A DNA stretch of 30,009 nucleotides from Phormidesmis priestleyi (GCA_003242115.1 QBMP01000005.1:18899-48907), one strand, 5' to 3'. Shown: positions 14,747 through 23,613, counted from the first letter of the stretch. Numbers and translations: made by a program. The notes: generated from the letters alone by a model not told the origin.

Positions 14747-16069
14747 TTAACCAACGACCGACAGCCCCTCAACTGCGATTGAAGGGGTATAGGTAGAGCC
14801 GCTCCAGCCAATGTCACTACCTAACGCGATTAGATTATTCAGCGCGGTATAGGCGTTGCCTGAAACCATCGTGTCTTTGACGCGGCCAATAATTTCACCG
14901 TTTCTGACCTGATAGCCCAGATCTAGATTAACGGCCAAATCTCCAGTAATGTCGCCGCCTTCACCCATGACCTGATCGATGATGATGGCGTCTTTTTGCG
15001 GCGCGATTAGGGCTTGCAAATCGGACTTGCCGGGTGTTACCAGCAAGTTTATTAGCCCAGGGGTAGGATAGTCGCCCAGTTCGGGGCGAATGCCGTTGCC
15101 AGTAGTGCCGTGAGCGCGATCGCAGTACCAGCTCTTCACAACGCCATTTTCAACAAACGTCAGCGGCTGAGTCAGCACCCCTTCGTCGTCAAAAGGGCAA
15201 AGGTAGGGGCCAACCGTCGGATCTTGACGCAAGGTAATCGCCGGATCGATTACCCGTTTACCCAGCTTTTTACGCCAGGGTGAAATGCCCTCTTTGACCC
15301 GCTTGCCATTGAGCGCGGAGCGCAGTGTATCCCACAAGAGCCAAGCCGCGCCGGGGGTGAAAATAATCGGCACCTGGCCAACTGTCGGCTCTACCGTTTG
15401 CTGCGCCCACACCAGGCGCTGAATGATGCTGTCAGCGACTGCGCCAATATCGAGCTGATGGCGGCTAAGTGTGCCATCGTTGACGCACAAAAAGTCGTCT
15501 TGCTGAATCAGTTCGGCGCTAATGAAGCCGCTCAGCGTGGTGTCTTGAAAGCTGTAATCGAGGCCGGTGGAGTTGATCAGGCGGATGTATTCGACATCGC
15601 AAGAGAATTCGGCTTCGCAAACGGCTTCAGGGATACTGGTACGGATTTGTGCGATCGCTCCTCGCCCCAAATCCACCAGCTTTTCGACCGCCATTGCCTG
15701 CCCTTTTTCCGGAAACGCCTGACGCTTGGCCGCTGCGGTGTCTGGGCTACCCGTCGATAAATCGGCTATCTCCGGTAGATTCAGCGTACTGATTGCCAGC
15801 GCTTTTTCCACCAGCGTTTTGGCATCAATGGGGCCGTAGCCAACGGCTAGTCCGGGCCTGCCGTCTCGCCATAGCCTGAGGGCAACCCCTTCTGACTGGC
15901 TTGTTTCTATTTGCTTGAGCCGGTTGCCTTCAAAGATAATGGGGCGAGAAAGCGTACTCGATTGATACACCTCAACAAGCTGCGCACCCGCTACTTTAGC
16001 TTCACTTAGCAGCATTTCTGGGAGATCTTTGGTGCTGGATATAATCTCTGCTGCTGTTTTTGAATCCAT
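14747..16069 (-). CDS. TldD/PmbA family protein (PmbA/TldE-like)
   Basis: The frame is open from TTG 16129 (460 aa), but the ATG at 16067-16069 is the more likely start. It gives a 440-aa protein beginning MDSKTAAEI, the usual PmbA length, with a GAG just upstream. The C-terminal half has the family motifs FENGVVKSWYCDRAHG, DQVMGEGGDITGD and FEGNRLKQIE. The HExxxH zinc motif of TldD is absent, which points to the non-metallo PmbA/TldE partner. In other bacteria TldD/TldE form a heteromeric protease that matures or degrades peptides. No tldD lies next to it here. It ends 26 bp from the convergent ABC gene. Confidence 0.88.
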   Translation of the reverse strand: MDSKTAAEIISSTKDLPEMLLSEAKVAGAQLVEVYQSSTLSRPIIFEGNRLKQIETSQSEGVALRLWRDGRPGLAVGYGPIDAKTLVEKALAISTLNLPEIADLSTGSPDTAAAKRQAFPEKGQAMAVEKLVDLGRGAIAQIRTSIPEAVCEAEFSCDVEYIRLINSTGLDYSFQDTTLSGFISAELIQQDDFLCVNDGTLSRHQLDIGAVADSIIQRLVWAQQTVEPTVGQVPIIFTPGAAWLLWDTLRSALNGKRVKEGISPWRKKLGKRVIDPAITLRQDPTVGPYLCPFDDEGVLTQPLTFVENGVVKSWYCDRAHGTTGNGIRPELGDYPTPGLINLLVTPGKSDLQALIAPQKDAIIIDQVMGEGGDITGDLAVNLDLGYQVRNGEIIGRVKDTMVSGNAYTALNNLIALGSDIGWSGSTYTPSIAVEGLSVVG

Positions 16070-16196
16070 GATCTCGTCAGTTGGTCTAGTAATCTGGCTA
16101 TGGCAAAGCGCCCAACGATGGCCGCTCAATTGCCTTTCGTCAGTCTACATGCCATTTGTGACCATTGATTAACTGTAGATCAAGCTACGGATCGAG

Positions 16197-19001
16197 CTAT
16201 AGACCGTGATTTTCACTGACCAGTAAAGCAACCGGAAACTGAGCGAGCAAATCACCGACTAGCGGGGTGTCAGTTAGATCAATCGGCTGTTGGGTAATCC
16301 AATCTTGCCAGGTTGCCTGCTCACCTTGGGGGAGGGCTAAAGCCGTATCTCCCCACACTGCTTTACCCAAAGGCAGTGTATCTGGCTGCACCAGATCGGT
16401 CAAAAATCTTGGCACTACCGTAATCACCGTATGTTCGCCCTTGTGGCGGATAAAAGCCACCACATGATTCGCCTGCTCACCAGTAACCGTTAGCGGCTGA
16501 TAGCGGCCGCTTCTAAACACATTGCGAAAATAGTTTCTAGCCGCCAAGCCACGCATCATCAAAAATAGCTTGATGCAGCCGTCTGTGCGGTTTTTGAGCA
16601 GATGCTTCATAAGCGTATTCGGCTGTTTTTGCCAGCGCTCTTGAATCGCCTGTAGACCTTTGAGGCGCTTAGGATAATCCACCGAGCGACGGTTGTCAGG
16701 ATCGACCAAGCTGAAATCCCACAGCTCCGTACCCTGATAAAAGTCAGGTACACCGGGGGCAGTCAGTTTAATTAATAGCTGCGAAAGAGAGTTGTAAATA
16801 CCATATTCAGCAATCCGCTTTTGGAACTGCTGAAGCTTATCGAGAAAAGCATTGTCTTTGCTAGGCGTCAGCAAGGTATCAACAAACTGCACATATCCGG
16901 CTTCGTAGTCAGCATCGGGCCGCAGCCAAGCGGTATGAACTTTGGCTTCGCGCACCGCTTTGACGACGTAATCTTTTACGCGCGTTTTGAATTCGGGTAG
17001 TTCTGCGTTATCGAAGGGGTAAGCGCCCACCAGGGTTTGATACAAGAAATACTCGTCGTTGGCATCGGGCACCGCCTGATCGCCAATCATCTGTTTTTTA
17101 TCGGCGTTAAGTTCACTCCAGGTTTTAACCTGCGTTTCCCATTCATCCGGCAGTTCAGAAATGACGCTCAGGCGCGATCTGACATCTTCACTGCGCTTGG
17201 TGTCGTGAGTGGAGGTGGCATTGAGCGTATGCGGCCAGTGCTCTTGCTGATATTGGTTATAGTCATGAAATTCCTTTAAAGAAACGCCAAAGTGATCAGG
17301 CGCAGCGCCTACTTCATTGAGGCCAATGAATCTGTTGTACACATAAAACAGCGTATCTTCTACCCCTTTGGCCATTAGCGGGCCGGTGAACTGCTGCAAT
17401 CGCATGACAAAATGCAGCCACTGCGATCGCTCTTCAACGGCCAAAGACTCTTCATAGCCCAGCATCAAAAACTTTTCAATCAGCTCTAGCTCATTCAATA
17501 GCTGTGGAATGCGCTTTCTAGCTTGAGCGATCGCCATCTGAATATACTTCAAATCACGCTTAGAGCTACCCTGCTGATTAATATACGTGCAGTAAACCGG
17601 GAAAGAAACCAGCACCTCTTGAATGGCTGCCTTCAGACCATTCGCCGTCAGGTCGCGGCCATAGCGATACTGACTAGCTACCTTTTTCAAAAAACGAGCG
17701 AGATTGTCAATATCACCGACTAAATTGGTATCTGCAATTAGCTGCTTTTTCTGCAAAAACAACTTGTCATACCCGTCTTTTACGCCGCTAAAACTCTTGT
17801 AGAAGCGAGTAAAGTCCTTTTGGTTCTGCTGTTGATAAAAAACACCGTTCACATAGTTCAAGAATTCATAGCCAGAAGTTCCCTGAATAGGCCAATGGCT
17901 TGGCAACCGTTCATCTCTTTCTAAAATCTTTTCAATGACGGTATAGACGCCATCCGTTTTCTCATACAGTTGCTGCAAATAGCCCTGCGGATCGTACAGT
18001 CCGTCAATATGATCGATGCGTAAGCCGTTGATTTTTTTGCTTCTAACCAAATCCTCAATCAGTGCATGGGTTTGATCAAACACTTTAGGATTATCAACCT
18101 TGAGACAAATCAGCTCGTTCACCGTAAAAAAGCGGCGATAGTTAAGCTCTTCTGCGCCTACCTTCCAAAAGGAGAGCCTGTAAAACTGTTGCAGCAGCAG
18201 CTTATCTAACAGATCAAAGCTTTGAGGCTTATCGACTTGCCCATTAAAAGCCTCAATGTTTTGATCAATAAAGGTTTTGATTTCACTGCTCGATTCGTAC
18301 AGATCCCACAATAGGTATTTTACAAAGGTCGCCTGATCGCGCCGCTGCTGACCTTTCATCAAAGGAAAGGTATCTCTAACGGTATTGAGCACTCCCATTA
18401 GCTTGATGTAATCCGGATTCTGACGCCCCATTTGACGTCTTAGCCAGGAGATCTCATGCGTCAAAAAAAGCGCGTATGACTCGACTCTGACCGGAAAGTG
18501 AAGGCCATAGTAATTGACTTTCAGCCCATCGGCAACGTAGCTGAGCTGAATCTCGCCGCGCTCTAAGCATCGGTCATAAAAGTCTCCTAGCATCGGGGCC
18601 AGCACTTTGCCCTCAATATCTTCATAGGAGTGATCCCATTCGATGTCGAAGTAATCAACATACTGCGACTCTTGGCCGTGCTCCAGCACATCCATTAAAT
18701 AGTGGTTTTGGCCGTCATAGGCCATATGGTTAGGCACAATGTCTTGCAGCCAGCCCATCCCGCGCTCTTGCAGTTCTTCTATCAGCGCCTCAAAATCGCC
18801 CAGCCCACCTAGCTCAGGATTAATTTGATTTTGATCGACAACATCGTAGCCGTGCTGACTGCCTCGGCGGGAAGTGAAAATAGGAGAGGCGTAAATGTCG
18901 GCAACACCGAGCTGATCAAGATATTCTACGATTGCTTTGGCTTGGTTGAAGCCAAAGTCAGGCGTGAATTGTAGGCGATAGGTAGCAACAGGGATTCGCA
19001 T
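16197..19001 (-). CDS. treY: Malto-oligosyltrehalose synthase
   Basis: The 934-aa GH13 enzyme opens with ATYRLQFTPDFGF and carries YASPIFTSRRGSQHGYDVVD (38-56) and DIVPNHMAYD, typical of TreY. The catalytic block LRIDHIDGL places the nucleophile at D330. Further family marks are ATSTHDTKRSEDVRSR and TAPGVPDFYQGTELWDFSLVDPDNRR. It isomerises the reducing-end linkage of malto-oligosaccharides to alpha-1,1, making maltooligosyltrehalose for TreZ. It is somewhat longer than many homologues. It follows treZ on the same strand after 69 bp, so the two form an operon for trehalose made from glycogen-derived glucans, usually for drying or salt stress. Confidence 0.97.
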   Translation of the reverse strand: MRIPVATYRLQFTPDFGFNQAKAIVEYLDQLGVADIYASPIFTSRRGSQHGYDVVDQNQINPELGGLGDFEALIEELQERGMGWLQDIVPNHMAYDGQNHYLMDVLEHGQESQYVDYFDIEWDHSYEDIEGKVLAPMLGDFYDRCLERGEIQLSYVADGLKVNYYGLHFPVRVESYALFLTHEISWLRRQMGRQNPDYIKLMGVLNTVRDTFPLMKGQQRRDQATFVKYLLWDLYESSSEIKTFIDQNIEAFNGQVDKPQSFDLLDKLLLQQFYRLSFWKVGAEELNYRRFFTVNELICLKVDNPKVFDQTHALIEDLVRSKKINGLRIDHIDGLYDPQGYLQQLYEKTDGVYTVIEKILERDERLPSHWPIQGTSGYEFLNYVNGVFYQQQNQKDFTRFYKSFSGVKDGYDKLFLQKKQLIADTNLVGDIDNLARFLKKVASQYRYGRDLTANGLKAAIQEVLVSFPVYCTYINQQGSSKRDLKYIQMAIAQARKRIPQLLNELELIEKFLMLGYEESLAVEERSQWLHFVMRLQQFTGPLMAKGVEDTLFYVYNRFIGLNEVGAAPDHFGVSLKEFHDYNQYQQEHWPHTLNATSTHDTKRSEDVRSRLSVISELPDEWETQVKTWSELNADKKQMIGDQAVPDANDEYFLYQTLVGAYPFDNAELPEFKTRVKDYVVKAVREAKVHTAWLRPDADYEAGYVQFVDTLLTPSKDNAFLDKLQQFQKRIAEYGIYNSLSQLLIKLTAPGVPDFYQGTELWDFSLVDPDNRRSVDYPKRLKGLQAIQERWQKQPNTLMKHLLKNRTDGCIKLFLMMRGLAARNYFRNVFRSGRYQPLTVTGEQANHVVAFIRHKGEHTVITVVPRFLTDLVQPDTLPLGKAVWGDTALALPQGEQATWQDWITQQPIDLTDTPLVGDLLAQFPVALLVSENHGL

Positions 19002-19035
19002 ATAAAGTAGGGGCGGATCTAATGCCTGCCCAATA

Positions 19036-19059
19036 TAGGACTCAGATTAGGACTCAGAT
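19036..19059. repeat. 12-bp tandem repeat between treZ and treY
   Basis: TAGGACTCAGAT occurs twice head to tail (19036-19047, 19048-19059) in the 69-bp treZ-treY spacer. No hairpin goes with it. Confidence 0.7.
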
Positions 19060-19070
19060 AACGACTACCT

Positions 19071-21062
19071 TTAAGCAGGTTCAGCTCTATACAGAGCAAT
19101 ACTGCGGGCAGCAAACGGTAGCGATGAAGTGGTTTGAGCGGAAATAGTTTGAGGTAGCTCAGCGCTATTTTCAATCTGCTCATTTTTAGCGGGTTCGACA
19201 GACCATTGAGCCGCTGCTGAGCTGATTTGTAAGTGCCAAGTTTGAGTGCCTAAGGGTAGCTCAACTTTTGCCGTCTGCTCACCGAAATTCATAATACAGA
19301 GCAAGTTGCCGCTATCAAGGGTGCGTCGATAATAAAGCACATCGTTGGTGTGCTCAGTCATGATTTCAGCAGGCGTAGAAGGGATCATGATCTGGCATTG
19401 CCTGCGAACTTGAATGAGCTTTTGATAGAACTTTTGGAGGATAATTTGTGATGTGCGATCGCCTGCCCGATCGCCCGCCTGATCGCCCACTTGATCGCTA
19501 CCGGCTGTAGTCGCCTCTGAATTTGGCGATAGCCAGTTCAGCGTAGACGTCTTAAACGCTTCTAGCCCAGCTGGATCAGGCGGCGTGCCCTCACTGTGAA
19601 AGGCTCTAAATTCTTCTTTACGACCTGTGCGAACGCCTTCTATAAGCTGGGGATCGCTGTGGTCTACAAAGTATAGGAAGGGGGCAGTTTCGCCATATTC
19701 TTCACCCATAAACAACAGCGGAATGTAGGGTGACAGTAAGGTGGCCCCGGCGGCGAGTTTGAGGCTATCGAACGAGATTAGGGTGGAGAAGCGATCGCCC
19801 ATCATCCGGTTGCCCACCTGATCGTGGTTTTGATTGCACACCACAAACCGATGAGACGGCACATCTATCGCTGAATTGCCGTGCTGGCGACGGCGAAAAG
19901 GCGAATATTTACCATCATATGTAAAGCGGTTTTTGATCGCTGCCGCCAAGGTGTCTAAACTAGCAAAATCACTGTAGTAACCAATGGTTTCATCCGTCAG
20001 ACGAGCATGAAGCGCATGGTGAAAGTCATCGCTCCACTGGGCATCGAGCTGATAGCCGCCTTGCTGAATAGATCGCACAAGACGAGGATCGTTGAGATCG
20101 CTTTCGGCAATCAAATACGGCGGATACGAATGCTGAGTACGGCCTCTGCTATCAGGCCCTTTAACGCTATCAGGCTCTTTAAATAGATCATCAACGGCTT
20201 CAGCAAGCTCTTGTAAGAAGTGCTTAGCGCCAAAGTCATAAATCGCATGGACAGCATCTAGCCGTAGCGCATCTATGTGATAGTCACGTAGCCAGCTCAG
20301 CGCATTTTCAATGAAGTAATTGCGCACGCCATCGCTGTAGGCATCGTCAAAGTTAATGGCACTGCCCCAAGGCGTTTGGTAGCGCTCGGTGGTATAGGAA
20401 CCAAACTTGCCCGTGTAGTTGCCTTCAGGGCCAAAATGGTTGTACACCACGTCTAAAACAACCGCGAGTCCGTGGCTGTGGCAGGCATCGACTAGCTGCT
20501 TTAGCCCGGTTGGCCCGCCGTATGAGTTTTGTGCAGCGAACGTAAATACGCCGTCATAGCCCCAGTTTCGCGCCCCCGGGAATTGAGCAACGGGCATAAT
20601 TTCAATAGCAGTGATGCCGAGCGCGACGAGATCTGGCAGACGGGCGATCACGGCTTCAAACGTGCCTTCGGGTGTAAATGTGCCGATATGCAGCTCATAA
20701 ATAATGTAGTCCGTCAGCGAAACACCTTGCCAGTCATCATTTTGCCACTCAAACTGGCTGTGATCGACCACCTCAGATGGGCCATGAACGCCTTCAGGCT
20801 GATAGCTTGAAGCGGGATCAGGCCATGCTTCTTGACCGTTTAGCTGATAGCGGTAGCGGGTGCCCGCCGGTAAGTTGGGGGCGATCGCGTGCCAGTAACC
20901 AGCTTTATCCTGCATCATCGGCAAATACTGAGGTTCGCCTTTGCCGTCAGCACCGACTATTTCAACCGCTACCTGCTCTAGCAGCGGTGCCCAGACAGAG
21001 AACTCGCAGCCACTTAGCGATTCTCCGTTAGCAGCTTTACCAAATCTTGCGCCTACCTTCAT
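19071..21062 (-). CDS. treZ: Malto-oligosyltrehalose trehalohydrolase
   Basis: The 663-aa GH13 enzyme has an N-terminal beta-sandwich (CBM48-like, CEFSVWAPLLEQVAVEI). The barrel carries VVLDVVYNHFGPEGNY, LRLDAVHAI with the likely nucleophile D269, and LIAESDLNDPR with acid/base E320, then CNQNHDQVGNR. It releases trehalose from maltooligosyltrehalose. Two stretches look like in-frame repeat insertions: PDSVKGPDSRGR before E320, coded by an 18-bp tandem, and a GDQ/GDR run near residue 525, coded by 12-bp units. AAGGGG about 8 nt before the ATG is a good ribosome site. It is the first gene of a treZ-treY operon. Confidence 0.97.
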   Translation of the reverse strand: MKVGARFGKAANGESLSGCEFSVWAPLLEQVAVEIVGADGKGEPQYLPMMQDKAGYWHAIAPNLPAGTRYRYQLNGQEAWPDPASSYQPEGVHGPSEVVDHSQFEWQNDDWQGVSLTDYIIYELHIGTFTPEGTFEAVIARLPDLVALGITAIEIMPVAQFPGARNWGYDGVFTFAAQNSYGGPTGLKQLVDACHSHGLAVVLDVVYNHFGPEGNYTGKFGSYTTERYQTPWGSAINFDDAYSDGVRNYFIENALSWLRDYHIDALRLDAVHAIYDFGAKHFLQELAEAVDDLFKEPDSVKGPDSRGRTQHSYPPYLIAESDLNDPRLVRSIQQGGYQLDAQWSDDFHHALHARLTDETIGYYSDFASLDTLAAAIKNRFTYDGKYSPFRRRQHGNSAIDVPSHRFVVCNQNHDQVGNRMMGDRFSTLISFDSLKLAAGATLLSPYIPLLFMGEEYGETAPFLYFVDHSDPQLIEGVRTGRKEEFRAFHSEGTPPDPAGLEAFKTSTLNWLSPNSEATTAGSDQVGDQAGDRAGDRTSQIILQKFYQKLIQVRRQCQIMIPSTPAEIMTEHTNDVLYYRRTLDSGNLLCIMNFGEQTAKVELPLGTQTWHLQISSAAAQWSVEPAKNEQIENSAELPQTISAQTTSSLPFAARSIALYRAEPA
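19456..19497. repeat. 12-bp tandem units inside treZ
   Basis: Units of the form (C/T)GATCGCCxxC(C/T) repeat at 19456, 19468, 19480 and partly 19492. Each contains most of a HIP1 octamer. They are in frame and encode an acidic/basic Gly-Asp-Gln/Arg surface stretch in TreZ. Confidence 0.75.
20148..20183. repeat. 18-bp imperfect tandem repeat inside treZ
   Basis: GCTATCAGGC(C/T)CTTTAA(C/A) occurs twice in a row (20148-20165, 20166-20183). It adds six residues in frame and yields the PDS(V)KG/PDSRG duplication just before the catalytic Glu segment. Confidence 0.75.
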
Positions 21063-21106
21063 GATGTTGCCCCTTAGCCCCTTGCAGCGTAAAAATATCC
21101 ATTGCT

Positions 21107-21137
21107 TCGTCAGCCAAATCGCAATTTAGGCTGACGA
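21107..21137. promoter_or_regulatory. 9-bp inverted repeat upstream of treZ
   Basis: TCGTCAGCC (21107-21115) and GGCTGACGA (21129-21137) are exact reverse complements around a 13-nt spacer, 45 bp upstream of treZ. It could be an operator or a leader hairpin. The rest of this 272-bp gap holds GATAGC-type short repeats near 21240-21262 and nothing else I can name. Confidence 0.45.
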
Positions 21138-21334
21138 TTTAGCTGTCTGCTTTGAGACTTACCATACCAAAGTGATGGATCTTGCGCGGCTACCCATAGA
21201 TAGAGCGATAGTATGGAGCGATCGCATCATTTCACTAACAGATAGCTTACAGATAGCCTAGATAGCCGGTAGAAAGCGAATGAATACATCAGATTCAGTC
21301 TCTTTGACAGAGCAAGACTTTTGACAAAGCAAGA

Positions 21335-21823
21335 TTATAGTGCGCCCGCTAACCACAGTGCATCTAACGAATAAGCGCCAGGGCCAAAGACAATGATTAG
21401 CGTCAGCATCACCGTGAAAATTAGTGCTTTTTCCATACTGGGCGGCTCTCCTTTGCGGCCATCTGGCCCCTCATAATACTTGCCAAGCAGGTAGGGATCA
21501 GGCGCAACTAGCGGATCGCCATTAATGATTTCTAGCACTAATGCGTAGACCATAGACACTAAGATAGAGGCGCTGGCAAAAGGTGTCAGCACACCCAACA
21601 TTAGCCCGGTGCCGCCAATCACCATAAAGCCTGCTGACAGCAAACAAAGCGGCAGCGGTGCCCCTAGCGCGGCTGCCCATACTTGCAGGTTTTGCAGCTT
21701 AGGTAAGCCATGTAAAATAAACAACAGACCGACTATTGCTCGAAAAACCAGCAGCATATAGCCCTGTGGCCCAACGATGAAGTCGGGGTATAGACTCGAT
21801 ATGAGTGCGATCGCAGCTTCCAA
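21335..21823 (-). CDS. DoxX family membrane protein
   Basis: The 162-aa protein has four hydrophobic segments: LLVFRAIVGLLFILHGLPKL, a second at PLPLCLLSAGFMVIGGTGLML, a third at ASASILVSMVYALVLEI, and a C-terminal LIFTVMLTLIIVFGPGAYSL. The FRAIVGLLFILHGLPKL and GGTGLMLGVLTPFAS patterns are typical DoxX. Its biochemical role is unsettled in most bacteria. The start is TTG at 21821-21823, chosen because GGGAG lies 6 nt upstream and no ATG fits the first helix. It lies 86 bp downstream of the VOC gene on the same strand and may share its transcript. Confidence 0.88.
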   Translation of the reverse strand: MEAAIALISSLYPDFIVGPQGYMLLVFRAIVGLLFILHGLPKLQNLQVWAAALGAPLPLCLLSAGFMVIGGTGLMLGVLTPFASASILVSMVYALVLEIINGDPLVAPDPYLLGKYYEGPDGRKGEPPSMEKALIFTVMLTLIIVFGPGAYSLDALWLAGAL

Positions 21824-21873
21824 GAAAAACTCCCTAATTAAAAACTCAATTTTTGACAGTACGTAATATGCGT

Positions 21874-21923
21874 TTCTACCGCAGCGTCAATTCAGCTAGG
21901 GCTGAACCACTAGGGCTGAACCA
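21874..21923. repeat. Duplicated sequence at the 3' end of the VOC gene
   Basis: CTAGGGCTGAACCA is repeated head to tail at 21896-21909 and 21910-21923. The second copy holds the VOC gene's TAG and the first would supply another. In addition, an 18-bp stretch (21874-21891) is identical to 22051-22068 inside the VOC coding region. Confidence 0.8.
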
Positions 21924-22863
21924 ACAGCACATTATGGCCATCTGGCCCACGCCACAGCGCCGCTCGTCGAAAGGGCATCACCGCTGGCAAATCAATCACT
22001 TTGGGCGAAACGAACTGTACACCCAGTTCTGTAGGCGCATCTTCAAGCGCTTCTACCGCAGCGTCAATGTCATCTACGGCTAGCTCAAAGTGCATATGCA
22101 CTAAATCACTGGTCTGCTGGTCTATCGGAAAAGGTCTAGCTCCTGGCGGCGTCAGATAATCCAGAAATTCTACGCCTAATCGCCCTGTTTTTGGCGTTAA
22201 TGACGTGACAATTACCTTGGCACTAAAGAGATTGTCCATCGTCTCTTGCTTAATGCCAATATTGGTAAAGCTACCTTGATGGGTGAGGCCCAACAGATCG
22301 CGGTATAGCCTTAAGCTGCGCTCAGTGCTGGCGATAGAAATCGCCGAGTGATCGATCCCTAAAAAGAGCGCATCTTTCGATTGCCAATAGTCTGGGCCTA
22401 ATCCTGGGGGAAACTGCAACAGCTCTAGCGCATGGCCGTCTTCATCTCTAAACTTAAAAGCTTTAATGTCATTCGGCAGCGTTTGCGGTTCGGGTGAAAT
22501 GGGACTAAAAGAGAACTTTTGAAGCTGCGCGTAGGCTTTGTCCATGTCGCTGACAATGATGGCAAAATGCTGAAACCACAGGTCGTTACTTTTGCTATCT
22601 GCCGGTACAGGCTTACTCTGCACGCCTAAAAATTCCATGAGACGAATGGTTTCTGAGCCTAGCTGCAATGACACGATGCGGACTTGAGCCTTGGGCACCC
22701 CATAGAGGTAGCTAGCCGTGTCGCCGCTGAGGACGGCATCAGCGGTCACGGTAAAATCAAAAGCTCCGGTAAAAAAATCACTCGCACGGCTAGCATCTGA
22801 AACCGTCAGGCCGATGGCCTGTACCGCTTGAACGCTCATGCTGGAAGGAGACGCCATAGTCAA
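21910..22863 (-). CDS. Two-domain VOC (glyoxalase/extradiol dioxygenase fold) protein
   Basis: The 317-aa protein consists of two vicinal-oxygen-chelate modules, about residues 14-155 and 168-316. The first begins AIGLTVSDASRASDFF and ends DGHALELLQF; the second begins GIDHSAISIASTERSLRLYRDLLG and ends PDGHNVLLVQP. Some metal-ligand positions are kept (H in FQHFAI and IDHSAIS; E in ALELL), while others are replaced, e.g. the first beta-strand lacks its His. So a metal-dependent lyase or dioxygenase is possible but not proven. The start ATG at 22863 follows GGAACTGTTGACT, with an internal Met at residue 3. It may be co-transcribed with doxX. Confidence 0.85.
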   Translation of the reverse strand: MTMASPSSMSVQAVQAIGLTVSDASRASDFFTGAFDFTVTADAVLSGDTASYLYGVPKAQVRIVSLQLGSETIRLMEFLGVQSKPVPADSKSNDLWFQHFAIIVSDMDKAYAQLQKFSFSPISPEPQTLPNDIKAFKFRDEDGHALELLQFPPGLGPDYWQSKDALFLGIDHSAISIASTERSLRLYRDLLGLTHQGSFTNIGIKQETMDNLFSAKVIVTSLTPKTGRLGVEFLDYLTPPGARPFPIDQQTSDLVHMHFELAVDDIDAAVEALEDAPTELGVQFVSPKVIDLPAVMPFRRAALWRGPDGHNVLLVQP

Positions 22864-22984
22864 CAGTTCCTTAATTCTAGGCTCTTAATGTTTGGGCTCC
22901 TGCATTTTTACACATTACTGCTTTGCTTCGCCTATTCCTCCTGCCTAACGATATCTGACGGCTCACAATTTTGAGAATCAATCG

Positions 22985-23034
22985 TCACGTTTCAACTATT
23001 ATTATGTTTCATGTTTCAACTGTCATGTTTCAAC
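22985..23034. repeat. Triplicated 3'-end motif of the NuiA-like gene
   Basis: On the minus strand GTTGAAAC(A/G)TGA occurs three times: as the last codons and stop of the gene (23034-23023), then 14 bp and 38 bp further downstream (23020-23009, 22996-22985). Each copy would read Val-Glu-Thr-stop. Confidence 0.75.
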
Positions 23035-23484
23035 CAGGGTAGTTTTGACGCCTGCAATGATGCTGTCGGTCGCAAAGCCTAAGACTAAGGCAGTGATTTC
23101 TACTTCGCCGCAGCGGTAGACTTGCAGATTTTTGAGTGAGTTGGCCAATAGGGTTTTGAGGTGCTGTAGCTGGGCTATTTGAGCTTTGTCAGCGGCGGTG
23201 TGCCAGGGTTTTGGGGCTAAAGCCTGCTCAAAAAAAGACTCTATCTCCACGCTTTCCACACTATTTTCCACACCGATTGGCTCCGATGCCTCAGCCGCAC
23301 AGCCAGCCAACTGAAGAACCACTGCCTCGGTGATTTCAGTCGGTTCAGCGGCCTCATCAGACTCATCAGACTGACTTTGGCTGGCTGCTTGCCACACCAT
23401 TTCAACTGGATAATCTGCTTCACTGCTCCACCACAAATCGTCACAGGCAGCTTCTAGCTGAGCTTTAAACTCTTCAGCAATCAT
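23023..23484 (-). CDS. NuiA-like nuclease A inhibitor family protein
   Basis: The 153-aa protein matches the layout of Anabaena NuiA as I remember it. It has an N-terminal helix followed by SSEADYPVE (E22 in the position of NuiA Glu24), then VVLQLAGC, IESFFEQALAPKPWHT, LKNLQVYRCGEVEITALVLG and a C-terminal LVET that ends, like NuiA, in Thr. NuiA plugs the active site of the sugar-non-specific nuclease NucA. This copy has an extra acidic Ser/Glu/Asp-rich insert (about 33-50) and is about 18 residues longer. No nuclease gene lies nearby. It diverges from the CRY-DASH gene across 129 bp. Confidence 0.85.
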   Translation of the reverse strand: MIAEEFKAQLEAACDDLWWSSEADYPVEMVWQAASQSQSDESDEAAEPTEITEAVVLQLAGCAAEASEPIGVENSVESVEIESFFEQALAPKPWHTAADKAQIAQLQHLKTLLANSLKNLQVYRCGEVEITALVLGFATDSIIAGVKTTLVET

Positions 23485-23613
23485 CGCCGTTATCTATCTC
23501 TCTGATTGTCTATACTCTCTACAGTCGCCATTAAGCTCTCGCTACCGTATCATTCATAGATCAATTCAACCAGCTAAGCCAACCCAGATTTTTATTCCTT
23601 CATTTCCTCTGCT

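Noticed and set aside
16070..16129. TTG start 20 codons upstream for the PmbA-like gene
   Set aside because: The extension does not resemble the family and the ATG at 16069 gives the normal length.
21304..21326. Two TTGACA hexamers on the plus strand, resembling -35 boxes
   Set aside because: They belong to a 17-bp tandem duplicate behind doxX and no gene starts downstream on that strand.
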